From NCBI RefSeq assembly GCF_003725545.1, contig NZ_RJLN01000025.1, positions 1 to 64,000 on the forward strand: 64,000 nt of DNA, given 5' to 3'. This document shows positions 27,260-36,725 of this stretch, one piece after another. The stretch is from Micromonospora solifontis. GTDB taxonomy: Bacteria > Actinomycetota > Actinomycetes > Mycobacteriales > Micromonosporaceae. The notes below the pieces were generated by a model that saw only the letters and a program-made list of their open reading frames with translations, searched no databases and was not told the origin of the DNA. Position numbers and translations under genes: made by a program. The stretch's first letter is position 1; each line of letters opens with the position of its first letter.

Positions 27260-30200
27260 ACCGGTGACCGACCGCGAGACCGGGTCCGCCGCCGACGGCG
27301 CGGTGGACCCGGCCGGCCTGGACGCCGGCACCTACGAGGTGCTGCGCAAGCGGCTCGCCGAGCAGGCCGCCGAGCTGACCCGGCGGGCGGAGCTGCTGAA
27401 CGTCCGGCGGCTGGAGGTCTTCGGCAGCACCGAGCTGCGCCTGGTCAGCACCGAGCGGATCCGGACCGAGCACAACTGCGTACCGCGGGACATCGTGCCG
27501 GTGGGCGGGCTGATGCTGTTCGGCTACAACGTGTTCATCGGGCTCAAGCCCGAGACGACGGTGGACGACGTCTTCTCGCTGCACCGGTTCGTGCGGGCCG
27601 AGGACGCCGGCGCGGACGGCTTCCGCTTCGACCAGGTCGACCCCGCCGAGGTGCCCGGCCTGCTGCGCGACCCGCAGTTCGAACGGGACTTCGCCGAGCT
27701 GTACCGCTACTACCGGCAGACCCGGCTGCTGCAACTGCGCCGGCTCGACGGCCGGTTGCTGGCGGTGTTCCAGACCGGCCCCCGGACGGATGACATCCGG
27801 GTGCTGCGCTGGCGGATCGACCACGACGGCACGGTGGCGTACCTGGACAACCGGGGTGAGCGGGACCACGTCTTCCCCCCGGCGCACGACTTCGAGTGGA
27901 TCGCGACCACCCGGGACGACCACGTGCTCGGCCGGCACCCGCACATCTCCATCCAGGGCGAGGTCTTCGTCGAGACGGTCGGCGGCAACCTCACCGTCAA
28001 GGTGGAGAACAACACCGAGACCGGCGAGGGTGTCTACAGCGAGCCGGTCGACGAGCCGTTGCAGAGCCTGGCGGACGCCGATGTCAGCTACGCCCGGGTC
28101 GGCCCGCTGATCCTGCTGCGGATCCTCCCGTACAAGGAGACCGACTGGCGGCACCTGGTCTTCAACACGCTCACCCGGGAGGTGGTCCGGCTCGACGGGA
28201 TCGGCCAGGCCTGCCAGCGGCTGCCCGAGGACCACGGGATCATCTTCCCCGGCGGGTACCACCTGGCCACCGGGCTGACCCGTACCTTCGACACCGACGT
28301 GTCCCGCCTGGAGTTCGAGCGGGTGGTCCGCGCCCCCAACGGCGAGGACGTGCTGTACGTCTTCCACGCCCGGGACGAGGGCCGCTCGCTGCTGCTGCCG
28401 TACAACGCGATCCGCAAGGAGGTCTCCGCGCCGATCCCGTGCCACGGCTATTCGATCTTCGACGACGGCACGATGGTGGTCTTCCGGGCGATCTCCGACG
28501 AGCCGACGCGCGTCCACCCGATGCAGGTCTGGCAGACCCCGTACGCGTCGGAAAGCTACGCCGCCGCGCAGCCGGCGGGCACCGGGCCGCTGGAGCGGAT
28601 CGGCAACGCGGATCTGGTCCGGGGCATCTCCGACTGCCTGTCGGTGGCCCGGATGGCCGACGCCACGACCCCGGCTGCCGGGGTCTACCAGGCCCTGATC
28701 GCCGCCGGCACCCGCGCCTTCGACCACTATCACTGGCTCGACGACCCCGAACTCGGCAACCTGGCCGAGCCGCTGGCGGCGGTCCGCGCCACCGCCGCCG
28801 GCGTCCTCGACGAGTACGAGAAGGTGCGGTCGCTGACCGGGCAGGCGGCCCAGGCGGTGGACGAGAGCGCCGAGCGGATCGCCTCGCTGACCCGGCGGGT
28901 ACGGGGTGAGGCGCCGCTGACCGCCGACGAGTGGGTACGCCAGCTTGCCGGCCTGCGCCAGGCGCAGGGGCATCTGGTGACCCTGCGCGAGCTGCGCTAC
29001 GTCGACCTGGACCGGGTCGACGAACTGGCCGTCCAGCTCGACGGCGAGCTGGCCGAGGCGGGCCGCCGGGCGGTGGACTTCCTGCGCCGCGACGACGCTC
29101 TCACCGGCTACCGGACGGAGGTCGAGCGCCTCGGCGAGCGGGCCGCCGCCATCACCACGGTCGCCGAGGCGACACCGGTCCGGGACGAACTGGCCGAGCG
29201 GGCCGAAGGGTTGCAGACCATCACCGAGGTGGTGGGCGGCCTCGACATCGCCGACGCCACGGTCCGGACCGGGATCCTCGCCCGGATCGGCGAGGTCCTC
29301 GGCGGGGTGAACCGGGCGCGTGCGGTGCTGGAGAACCGCCGGCGGGAGCTGACCCAGGCGGAGGGTCGGGCCGGTTTCGCCGCCGAGTTCGCCCTCCTCG
29401 GGCAGGCGGTCACCGGGGCCCTGGCGGCGGCCGACACCCCCGAGCGGTGCGACGAGCAGCTCGGCCGGCTGCTGCTCCAGGTGGAGAACCTGGAATCCCG
29501 GTTCGGCGAGTTCGACGACTTCCTCGCCGAGCTGGCGACCCGGCGGGCGGACATCTACGAGGCCTTCTCGTCGCGGAAGCAGGCCCTGCTCGACGAGCGG
29601 GCCAGACGGGCCGACCGGCTGGTCGCCTCCGCCGACCGGATCCTGCTCAGCGTCCAGCGGCGGGTCGCCACCCTGGACTCGCTCGACCAGATCAACACGT
29701 ACTTCGCCTCCGACCCGATGGTCGGCAAGCTCCGCTCGGTCGTCGACGAGCTGCGTACGGTGGGCGACCAGGTCCGCGCCGAGGAGCTGGACGGCCGGAT
29801 CCGGGCCGCGCGGCAGGAGGCCGGCCGCACCCTGCGGGACCGGACGGACCTGTACGCCGACGGCGGCGAGACGATCCGGCTGGGCCCGCACCGGTTCGCC
29901 GTCAACACCCAGCCGGTCGACGTGACGGTCGTCCCGCACCAGGGGCGGATGGCGGTGGCGGTCACCGGCACCGACTACCGGTCGCCGGTGCGCGACGAGT
30001 CGTTCGAGCGGACCCGCCGGTTCTGGGACCAGTTGCTCGTCTCCGAGTCGCCGGAGGTGTACCGGGCGGAATACCTCGCCACGTCGATCCTGGCGGACGC
30101 CGAGGCGGGTCGCGGGACCCTCACGCTGGACGCGTTGCACGCCGCGGCGGTCGACGGCGGGAAGCTGGCCGAGCTGGTCCGGGCGGTGGCGGACACCCGG

Positions 30201-32399
30201 TACGACGAGGGCTACGAGCGTGGCGTGCACGACCAGGACGCCACCGCGATCCTGCACACCCTGCTGCGGTTGCACGCCGCCGCCGGGTTGCTGCGCTGGC
30301 CGCCGGCCGCACGGGCCGCCGCGCAGCTGTTCTGGCGGTACGGCACCGACGAGGCCGCCCGGCGGTCCTGGTCGGCGCGGGCGGTGTCGCTGGCCCGGGC
30401 TCGGGACCGCTTCGGCCGGCCGACGGCCCACGGGGCCGGCGCGCGGGGCGTGGTGCCCGGGGCCGGTCCGCTGGACGGGCCGCTCGGGAGCGGCCGGCCG
30501 GAGCCTGGCGCGGCCGGCGCCGGGGCGGTGGCCGGGGAGGACCAGGGCACGGAGCCGCCGGTGATCGGCGGCGACGCCATCGACCGGCTCCGGGCCGAAC
30601 TGGCCACCCGGGCGGCGCGATGGCTGCGGGATGCCGGGCTTCCCGGCCTGGCGGCCGAGAGCGACCTGGCCGGCGGGTACCTCCTCGAGGAACTGGCCCG
30701 GGCGCCGTTCGGCTTCGTCACCGGCGCCGGGGCGCGCGGCCTGCTGGAGCGGTTCCGGCGGGCGCTGGGCGGCCCGCAGGCGCGGTCGAGCATCGAGTTC
30801 GACGAGGACCTGCGGGCCCTCGGCGACGACCTGGCCAGCCGGTACCAGCTGGTGGAGGCGTGGCTGGGCGGGTTCCTGGCCACCGCCGGAGGTGAGCTGT
30901 CCGGGTACGACCTGCCGGAGGCGATCGCCGTCGAGCTGTGCGGGCCGGAGCTGCCCCGGCACGAGTCGGCGGCCACCCTGACGGAGACGGTGACCGGGCT
31001 GCTCGGCGCCCATCCGCGGATCGACGGATCGGCGCTGACCCTGCGGCTGGACGAGACGCTGGCCCGGACGCACCGGTTCCGCACCGAGCGGGTGCCCGCG
31101 TTCCGGGACTACCAGCGGCGGCGCAACGAGCTGGTGGCGGCCGAGCGCGAGCGGCTCCGGCTGGCCGAGTACCAGCCGAAGGTGATGAGCACGTTCGTCC
31201 GCAACCGGCTGCTCGACGAGGTCTACCTGCCGCTGATCGGCGACAATCTGGCCCGGCAGCTCGGGGCCACCGGGGACGCGAAGCGGGTAGACCAGATGGG
31301 CCTGCTGCTGCTGATCTCCCCGCCCGGCTACGGCAAGACCACCCTGATGGAGTACGTGGCCAGCCGGCTCGGACTGGTCTTCGTCAAGGTCAATGGACCG
31401 GCGCTGGGCAGCCGGGTGACCTCGCTCGACCCGGCCGAGGCGCCGGACGCCACCGCCCGGCAGGAGGTGGAGAAGATCTCCTTCGCGCTGGAGTTGGGCA
31501 ACAACGTCCTGCTCTACCTGGACGACATCCAGCACACCTCTCCGGAGCTGCTGCAGAAGTTCATCCCGTTGTGCGACGCGCAGCGCCGGATGGAAGGGGT
31601 GTGGGAGGGCCGGACCCGCACGTACGACCTCCGGGGCAAGCGGTTCGCGGTCTGCATGGCCGGCAACCCGTACACCGAGTCGGGGCAGCGGTTCCGGGTG
31701 CCCGACATGCTCGCCAACCGGGCCGACGTGTGGAACCTCGGCGACGTGCTCTCCGGACGGGACGAGGCGTTCGCGCTGAGCTACATCGAGAACGCGCTCA
31801 CGTCGAACCCGACGCTCGCTCCGCTGTCCGCCCGGGACCGGGGCGACGTGGAGCTGCTCGTCCGGCTGGCCCGGGGGGACGAGACGGTCCGGGCCGAACA
31901 GCTCTCCCACCCGTACTCGGCGGTGGAGCTGGAGGGGATGGTCGCGGTGCTGCGCAAGCTGCTGCACGTGCAGCGGGTGGTGCTGACTAACAACCAGGCG
32001 TACATCGCCTCGGCGGCGCAGGCCGACTCCTCCCGCACCGAGCCGCCGTACCAGCTCCAGGGCTCGTACCGGAACATGAACAAGCTGGCCGAACGGGTCG
32101 TCCCGGTGCTCACCGACGAGGAGCTGGAGGCGGTCATCGACGACCACTACCTGGGTGAGGCGCAGACGCTGGCGGCGGGGGCGGAGGCCAACCTGTTGAA
32201 GCTGGCCGAGCTGCGCGGACGGCTGAGCCCCGAGCAGGCGCGGCGCTGGGTTGAGGTCAAGGCGGCCTTCGTACGGGCCCGGATGCTGGGCGGATCCGAC
32301 GACCCGCTGGACCGGGCGGTGGGCGCGATCGGCCTGCTCGCCGATCGGGTCGGCGGGGTGGAGGCGGCGATCGGCCGCGCGTCCGGGCAGCGGACCTGA
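27252..32399 (+). CDS. Giant coiled-coil AAA ATPase annotated in relatives as DNA repair ATPase
   Basis: Very large protein of 1715 residues. The N-terminal third has conserved beta-rich segments (FGSTELRLVSTERIRTEHNC, split as FGSTELRL and IRTEHNCVPRDIVPVGGLML). The middle (about 510-900) is predicted coiled coil. The AAA module is near the C terminus: Walker A SPPGYGKTTL near residue 1356 and Walker B NNVLLYLDDIQ near 1418, then a MAGNPYTE segment. The family is called DNA repair ATPase in databases, but I know of no solid evidence for that role. It overlaps the flotillin gene, so membrane-scaffold-linked remodelling is a reasonable inference. GTG is the start; a GTG four codons later is an alternative. 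Confidence 0.85.
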   Translation: MSEPVTDRETGSAADGAVDPAGLDAGTYEVLRKRLAEQAAELTRRAELLNVRRLEVFGSTELRLVSTERIRTEHNCVPRDIVPVGGLMLFGYNVFIGLKPETTVDDVFSLHRFVRAEDAGADGFRFDQVDPAEVPGLLRDPQFERDFAELYRYYRQTRLLQLRRLDGRLLAVFQTGPRTDDIRVLRWRIDHDGTVAYLDNRGERDHVFPPAHDFEWIATTRDDHVLGRHPHISIQGEVFVETVGGNLTVKVENNTETGEGVYSEPVDEPLQSLADADVSYARVGPLILLRILPYKETDWRHLVFNTLTREVVRLDGIGQACQRLPEDHGIIFPGGYHLATGLTRTFDTDVSRLEFERVVRAPNGEDVLYVFHARDEGRSLLLPYNAIRKEVSAPIPCHGYSIFDDGTMVVFRAISDEPTRVHPMQVWQTPYASESYAAAQPAGTGPLERIGNADLVRGISDCLSVARMADATTPAAGVYQALIAAGTRAFDHYHWLDDPELGNLAEPLAAVRATAAGVLDEYEKVRSLTGQAAQAVDESAERIASLTRRVRGEAPLTADEWVRQLAGLRQAQGHLVTLRELRYVDLDRVDELAVQLDGELAEAGRRAVDFLRRDDALTGYRTEVERLGERAAAITTVAEATPVRDELAERAEGLQTITEVVGGLDIADATVRTGILARIGEVLGGVNRARAVLENRRRELTQAEGRAGFAAEFALLGQAVTGALAAADTPERCDEQLGRLLLQVENLESRFGEFDDFLAELATRRADIYEAFSSRKQALLDERARRADRLVASADRILLSVQRRVATLDSLDQINTYFASDPMVGKLRSVVDELRTVGDQVRAEELDGRIRAARQEAGRTLRDRTDLYADGGETIRLGPHRFAVNTQPVDVTVVPHQGRMAVAVTGTDYRSPVRDESFERTRRFWDQLLVSESPEVYRAEYLATSILADAEAGRGTLTLDALHAAAVDGGKLAELVRAVADTRYDEGYERGVHDQDATAILHTLLRLHAAAGLLRWPPAARAAAQLFWRYGTDEAARRSWSARAVSLARARDRFGRPTAHGAGARGVVPGAGPLDGPLGSGRPEPGAAGAGAVAGEDQGTEPPVIGGDAIDRLRAELATRAARWLRDAGLPGLAAESDLAGGYLLEELARAPFGFVTGAGARGLLERFRRALGGPQARSSIEFDEDLRALGDDLASRYQLVEAWLGGFLATAGGELSGYDLPEAIAVELCGPELPRHESAATLTETVTGLLGAHPRIDGSALTLRLDETLARTHRFRTERVPAFRDYQRRRNELVAAERERLRLAEYQPKVMSTFVRNRLLDEVYLPLIGDNLARQLGATGDAKRVDQMGLLLLISPPGYGKTTLMEYVASRLGLVFVKVNGPALGSRVTSLDPAEAPDATARQEVEKISFALELGNNVLLYLDDIQHTSPELLQKFIPLCDAQRRMEGVWEGRTRTYDLRGKRFAVCMAGNPYTESGQRFRVPDMLANRADVWNLGDVLSGRDEAFALSYIENALTSNPTLAPLSARDRGDVELLVRLARGDETVRAEQLSHPYSAVELEGMVAVLRKLLHVQRVVLTNNQAYIASAAQADSSRTEPPYQLQGSYRNMNKLAERVVPVLTDEELEAVIDDHYLGEAQTLAAGAEANLLKLAELRGRLSPEQARRWVEVKAAFVRARMLGGSDDPLDRAVGAIGLLADRVGGVEAAIGRASGQRT

Positions 32400-32454
32400 C
32401 GGCCGCGCGGCGGGTCGCCGCGAGCTGGACCCCGCCCCGCCACGGGTGACGTGC

Positions 32455-34020
32455 TCAGCCGTAGTAGCGGCGCAGCTCGCGGCTGAGCACCTTGCCGGTG
32501 GCGTTGCGCGGCAGGTACTTCACGAAGACCACGTCCCGAGGTACGGAGAACCGGGCCAGGTAGTGGCGGACGTACTCGCGTACCGCCTCGGGGTCGAGCT
32601 GCTCGCCGGGGTGCAGGGCGAGGAACGCGGCCAGCCGCTGGCCGTATTCCGGGTCCGGGACGCCGATCACGGCGACCTCGCGTACCTGGGGGAGCCGGGC
32701 GATCAGGTCCTCCACCTCGGACGGGAAGACGTTCTCCCCACCGGAGACGATCATGTCGTCGGCCCGCCCGTCGACGAAGAGCAGCCCGTCGGCGTCGACC
32801 CGGCCCAGGTCGCCGGTGTCGAGGAGGCCGTCGTGGCTTTCCCGGGTGGCCCCGGAGGTGTATCCCTCGAAGAGCATCTCGTTGCCCACGAAGATCCGCC
32901 CCACCTGCCCGGTCGGGACCGGCCGGTCGGCGTCGTCGAGGATCTGCAGCCGGGTCCCGTGCGGCGGGCGGCCAGCGGTGGTGGGCGCCCGCCGCAGGTC
33001 CGCGGGGACGGCGATGGACGCCCAGGAGACCTCGGTCGAGCCGTAGAGGTTGTGGACGACCTCGCCGTAGCGGTCCATGAAGGCGGTGGCGAGCCCGCCG
33101 GGGAGGGCGGAGCCACTGACCGCGACCACCTTCAGCGGCGGGCGCGGGTCCGGCGGCGGCACCTCCATCAGCCGCTGCAGCATCACCGGTACGGCGAAGA
33201 GCGCGTCGCAGGAGTGGTTGGTCAGGGCGGCGAGCGTGGCGGCCGGGTCAAACCGGCGGTGCAGCACGATCGTGGCGCGCAGCGCGAAGGAGACCTGGAG
33301 GGCGGCGTACCCCCAGGTGTGGAAGATCGGCGCGGCGATCATCACGGTGTCCCGTGCGTGCAGCGGGATGCGGTCGATGATGGACACCAGCGGACCGAAA
33401 CCGTGCGGGGTGGGCCGGCGGGCTCCCTTCGGGGCGCCGGTGGTGCCGGAGGTGAGCACGATGGTGCGGCCGTCCCGGTCCGGCGGCTGGAGCTGGTCGC
33501 CGGGGAGGGCGCCGGCGATCAGCTCCTCCTGGCCGCGCTCATCGACCCGGTGCACCTCGGCGGGGAGACCCAGGAGGCGCTCGGCGAACTCGGCGTCGTG
33601 CACCAGCGCCCGGAGCTGCTGCTCCTCGGCCACGGTGGCGAGCTGGGCGGCGGACAGCCCGGTGTTGACCAGTACGGCGTCCGCGCCGAGCAGCATCGCC
33701 GCCACGATGGCCTCGATGAGGCCGTGGTGGTTGCGGCAGAGGACGCCGACCCGGTCACCGGACTTCACGCCGAGACCGGACCGCATGGAACGGGCCAGCC
33801 GGTCCGACCGGTCCAGCAGGTCCTGGTACGTCAGCGTGGCGCCGTGCTCGTCGACCACGGCGATCCGCCCGGGGTCGCGCGCGGCGGCCTGGCGCAGCTC
33901 ACCGGCGAGGCTCCAGCCCCAGCGGCGCAGCGCGTTCAGTTGCGAGGCGACCCGGATCGGGCGGCCTGGGGTGAGCAGTCCGCGTCGGGTCAGCGTGGCG
34001 ACGATGAACGGCAGGTCCAA
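32455..34020 (-). CDS. AMP-dependent acyl-CoA synthetase/ligase
   Basis: ANL-superfamily enzyme of 521 residues that activates a fatty or other carboxylic acid to acyl-CoA through an acyl-AMP. Motifs: TIVLTSGTTGAPKGARRP (A3 core), LYGSTEVSWA (A5), LLDTGDLGRVDADG (A7), VDGRADDMIVSGGENV (A8) and the C-terminal lysine in RNATGKVLSR (A10). The start is TTG, supported by AAGGAGG eight bases upstream. It faces the ATPase gene and lies downstream of an acyl-CoA dehydrogenase on the same strand, consistent with a fatty-acid degradation set. Chain-length preference cannot be read. Confidence 0.92.
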   Translation of the reverse strand: MDLPFIVATLTRRGLLTPGRPIRVASQLNALRRWGWSLAGELRQAAARDPGRIAVVDEHGATLTYQDLLDRSDRLARSMRSGLGVKSGDRVGVLCRNHHGLIEAIVAAMLLGADAVLVNTGLSAAQLATVAEEQQLRALVHDAEFAERLLGLPAEVHRVDERGQEELIAGALPGDQLQPPDRDGRTIVLTSGTTGAPKGARRPTPHGFGPLVSIIDRIPLHARDTVMIAAPIFHTWGYAALQVSFALRATIVLHRRFDPAATLAALTNHSCDALFAVPVMLQRLMEVPPPDPRPPLKVVAVSGSALPGGLATAFMDRYGEVVHNLYGSTEVSWASIAVPADLRRAPTTAGRPPHGTRLQILDDADRPVPTGQVGRIFVGNEMLFEGYTSGATRESHDGLLDTGDLGRVDADGLLFVDGRADDMIVSGGENVFPSEVEDLIARLPQVREVAVIGVPDPEYGQRLAAFLALHPGEQLDPEAVREYVRHYLARFSVPRDVVFVKYLPRNATGKVLSRELRRYYG

Positions 34021-34160
34021 GTCGCGGCCCTCCTTCGCGAAAGTTTCTCCCGATCATGCACCTGTGGTGGCGGGACGCCCAGTCGAGGTGATCATTCGCC
34101 CAGCCTGCGGACACCCTGGGCCGACGGGGCTGTGACGGACGGTGCGGGCCGGACCGGCGG

Positions 34161-34212
34161 CCCGACCCGCGACGCCGTACCGCCCGGCACGGCGGGGGTG
34201 TCGCGGGTCGGG
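34161..34212 (-). terminator. Terminator hairpin after acyl-CoA dehydrogenase
   Basis: CCCGACCCGCGACGCC pairs with GGTGTCGCGGGTCGGG (15 of 16) across a 20-base loop. It lies 18 bases beyond the stop of the acyl-CoA dehydrogenase gene and separates it from the acyl-CoA synthetase, which probably has its own promoter. Confidence 0.6.
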
Positions 34213-34229
34213 TCGGGGTCCGCCGGCGA

Positions 34230-35444
34230 TCAGCGGATCTGCATCCCGGAGATAGCCCGGGAGATGACCAGCCGCTGGATCTCGGAGGTTCCTTCGAAGA
34301 TGGTGTAGATCTTGGCGTCCCGGTACCAGCGCTCGACCGGGTGGTCCCGGAGGAAGCCGGCGCCGCCGAGCAGTTGGACCGCCCGGTCGGTGACCGAGAC
34401 GGCGACCTCGCCGGCCTTGAGCTTGGACATCGAGCCCTCGCCCGCGGTGAACGGCCGGTTGTTCCGGCCCATCCAGGAGGCCCGCCAGACCAGCAGCCGG
34501 GCCGCGTCGATCTCCATCTTCATGTCGGCGAGCGCGAACGCGACCGCCTGGTTCTCGATGATCGGCCGTCCGAACTGGACCCGTTCCTTCGCGTAGTCCA
34601 GCGCGTACTCGTAGGCGGCGCGGGCCACGCCGAGCGCCTGGGCGCCGACGGTCGGGCGGGACAGTTCGAAGGTACGCATCGCCGCCTGGCCGGAGGCGCG
34701 CTGCCCGGACCGGGCCCGGGCCAGCCGCTCGTCGAGGGCCTCCTTGCCCCCGAGCAGGCAGCGCCCCGGCACGCGTACGTCGTCGAGGAAGACGTCGGCG
34801 GTGTGCGACGCGCGCAGCCCGAGCTTGCGGAGCTTGCGCGTCGCGGTGAGCCCGGGCGTGCCCGGCGGTACGACGAACGCGGCCTGCCCCCGCGAGCCCA
34901 GCTCCGGCTCGACCGAGGCGGTGACCACGTGCACCCCGGCGATCCCGCCATTGGTGGCGTACGCCTTCTGCCCGTTGAGCACCCACTCGTCGGTGGCCTC
35001 GTCGTAGACCGCGCGGGTCCGCATCGAGCCGACGTCGGACCCGGCCTCCGGTTCGGTGGTGCAGAACGCGGCGACGGCCGGCTGGTCGACGTCGCCGAAG
35101 CACTGCGGGACCCACTCGACGAGTTGGTCCGGGGTGCCCGCGCCGTAGATGGCGGCGACCGCGAGCGAGGTGCCGAAGATGCTGAGGCCGATGCCGGCGT
35201 CGCCCCAGAAGAGCTCTTCGCTGGCGATCGGGAGGGAGAGGCCGGTGGGGTCGGCCCAGCAGGTGGCGAGGAACTCGAAGCCGTAGAGGCCGACCTTCGC
35301 CGCCTCCTGGATGATCGGCCAGGGAGTCTCCTCCCGGGCGTCCCACTCGGCCGCGGCCGGGCGCACGACCTCGGCGGCGAAGCCGTGCACCCAGTCGCGG
35401 AGATCCCGCTGTTCCTCGTTCAGGTCGAGCGAGAACTCGGCCAT
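34230..35444 (-). CDS. Acyl-CoA dehydrogenase
   Basis: FAD-dependent enzyme of 404 residues that introduces the alpha-beta double bond in acyl-CoA. Visible features are the substrate/FAD loop AFCTTEPEAGSDVGSMRT, ALNGQKAYATNGGI-type strand, the C-terminal FAD region LLGGAGFLRDHPVERWYRDA and the glutamate-bearing loop IYTIFEGTSEIQRLVI near the end. ATG follows the SCP2 gene stop by two bases, so translation is coupled to it. The divergent TetR regulator probably controls both. Function in beta-oxidation or branched-chain acid breakdown is inferred from family. Confidence 0.93.
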   Translation of the reverse strand: MAEFSLDLNEEQRDLRDWVHGFAAEVVRPAAAEWDAREETPWPIIQEAAKVGLYGFEFLATCWADPTGLSLPIASEELFWGDAGIGLSIFGTSLAVAAIYGAGTPDQLVEWVPQCFGDVDQPAVAAFCTTEPEAGSDVGSMRTRAVYDEATDEWVLNGQKAYATNGGIAGVHVVTASVEPELGSRGQAAFVVPPGTPGLTATRKLRKLGLRASHTADVFLDDVRVPGRCLLGGKEALDERLARARSGQRASGQAAMRTFELSRPTVGAQALGVARAAYEYALDYAKERVQFGRPIIENQAVAFALADMKMEIDAARLLVWRASWMGRNNRPFTAGEGSMSKLKAGEVAVSVTDRAVQLLGGAGFLRDHPVERWYRDAKIYTIFEGTSEIQRLVISRAISGMQIR

Positions 35445-35446
35445 GG

Positions 35447-35899
35447 TCAGGCCTTGGGGATGTCGAACAGGTTGGCGATGTTGGCCGCCAGGCCCAGGTC
35501 GCCCTTGGCCTTCAGCTTGCCCGTCATGAACATCATGACCGGGTTGGCGCCACCGGAGACGATCTTCAGGAACTCGACCGGGCCCATGGTGAGGCTCAGC
35601 TTCGGGTCCCGGGTGGGGGTCTCCGAGACGGTGCAGGTGCCGTTCTCGATGACGATCTCGTAGGTGTCGGTGCCGCCGTCCGGGCGACCGGTGATGTTCC
35701 AGTGGATGACCGCGTTGGTCGAGCCGGCGCGGTCGGCCCGGAACAGCGTCGGCATCCGGTTGAAGACCTCGCTCAGCACCTTGCCGCGCGCGTCGCCCGA
35801 CATGATCTCGGCGATCTTGTCGTCGGGGGTGGACTTGACCAGCTGCGCGAACTCCTTGGGGCCGACGTTCGCGAAGTTGGCCGGGTCGAAGTCAGTCAT
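35447..35899 (-). CDS. SCP2 sterol-binding domain protein
   Basis: A 150-residue protein made of a single SCP2 fold, which binds lipids or acyl chains. The recognisable part is DRAGSTNAVIHWNITGRP, then TYEIVIENGTCTVSETPTRD, LSLTMGPVEFLKIVSGGANP, and a C-terminal FMTGKLKAKGDLGLA. It lacks a signal peptide. It is the first gene of the two-gene unit with acyl-CoA dehydrogenase and is divergent from a TetR regulator, with an operator-like palindrome between them. It may present acyl substrates to the dehydrogenase, which is inference from co-translation. Confidence 0.9.
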   Translation of the reverse strand: MTDFDPANFANVGPKEFAQLVKSTPDDKIAEIMSGDARGKVLSEVFNRMPTLFRADRAGSTNAVIHWNITGRPDGGTDTYEIVIENGTCTVSETPTRDPKLSLTMGPVEFLKIVSGGANPVMMFMTGKLKAKGDLGLAANIANLFDIPKA

Positions 35900-35921
35900 G
35901 GGGGAGGCACCTCTCGACTTT

Positions 35922-35960
35922 GGTTACTCTGGCGTAACCTTACGCACGAGTAGGTATGCT
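35922..35960 (+). promoter_or_regulatory. Divergent promoter region with TetR-type operator
   Basis: GGTTAC-TCTGGC-GTAACC is a perfect inverted repeat (35922-35939) between the SCP2 gene and the TetR gene. TATGCT (35955-35960) lies seven bases before GTG of the TetR gene, as in a leaderless promoter. CGAGTAGG (35947-35954) recurs at 39972-39979 before the thiolase gene. Confidence 0.5.
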
Positions 35961-35967
35961 CGCAAGG

Positions 35968-36606
35968 GTGTCCAGCACACCCACCTTCAAGCGCCTGCCC
36001 CGGGCCGTCCGCGAGCAGCAGATGCTCGACGCGGCGGTCAAGGTCTTCTCCCGCCGGGGCTTCCACGCCGCCAGCATGGACGAGATCGCCGACGACGCCG
36101 GCATCTCCAAGCCGATGGTCTACGCGTACCTGGGGACGAAGGAGGAGCTCTTCGTCGCCTGCCTGCACCGGGAGGGCACCCGGATGATGGAGGCCATCGC
36201 CGGGGCGGCCGCCCCCGACCTGCCCGCCGACGAGCGGCTCTGGCGCGGGCTGCGCGCCTTCTTCGGCTTCGTCGGCGCGCACCGGGACGGCTGGGCGGTG
36301 CTCTACCGGCAGGCGCGGGGCGAGCAGCCGTTCGCCGCCGAACTGGCCACCATGCGCGGCCGGCTGGTCGAGGTGGTGGCCGGCATGCTCGACCACGCGC
36401 TCCGCGCCAAGGGCCGCGAGGTCGGCGCCACCGACCTGGAGGTCGTCGCGTACGCCCTGGTCGGTGCCACCGAGTCCCTCGCCGACTGGCTCGCCGACCA
36501 CCCCGAGGCGGACGCGGAGAAGACCGCCACCCGGATGATGAACGTGGCCTGGCTCGGCGCCGACCAACTGCTGCGCGGCATCACCTGGCACCCCCCGGCC
36601 GACTGA
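35968..36606 (+). CDS. TetR/AcrR family regulator
   Basis: Repressor of 212 residues. The N-terminal helix-turn-helix is typical: QMLDAAVKVFSRRGFHAASM then DEIADDAGISKPMVYAYLGT and KEELFVACL. The remainder is the helical ligand-binding domain. GTG is used as start since a TATGCT box seven bases before it suggests a leaderless message; an ATG 12 bases earlier would overlap that box. It is divergent from the SCP2/acyl-CoA dehydrogenase pair and sits on the operator-like palindrome, so it likely senses an acyl-CoA or fatty acid and represses itself and its neighbours. Confidence 0.9.
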   Translation: MSSTPTFKRLPRAVREQQMLDAAVKVFSRRGFHAASMDEIADDAGISKPMVYAYLGTKEELFVACLHREGTRMMEAIAGAAAPDLPADERLWRGLRAFFGFVGAHRDGWAVLYRQARGEQPFAAELATMRGRLVEVVAGMLDHALRAKGREVGATDLEVVAYALVGATESLADWLADHPEADAEKTATRMMNVAWLGADQLLRGITWHPPAD

Positions 36607-36643
36607 CCCATTGCACCCGGCCGTCCCGGCGGGCCGGCGTCCC

Positions 36644-36699
36644 GGATTGCGGCAACACGCGTGGTCCGTGTCCTTCCCGGGCCGCGGCTTGCCGCATCC
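36644..36699. terminator. Possible long-loop hairpin between convergent genes
   Basis: GGATTGCGGCAA and TTGCCGCATCC can pair across a GC-rich loop of about 33 bases. It lies between the convergent TetR and second DedA genes. The long loop makes it a weak candidate. Confidence 0.3.
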
Positions 36700-36725
36700 C
36701 GAGTCGGTCATCCCGGGCCGCGGGG

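Noticed and set aside
27177..32147. A 1650-codon open frame antisense to the giant ATPase gene
   Set aside because: Its translation is low-complexity (Arg, Val, Leu, Gly, Gln) with no family motif, while the plus strand carries Walker motifs and coiled coils. It is a codon-bias shadow.
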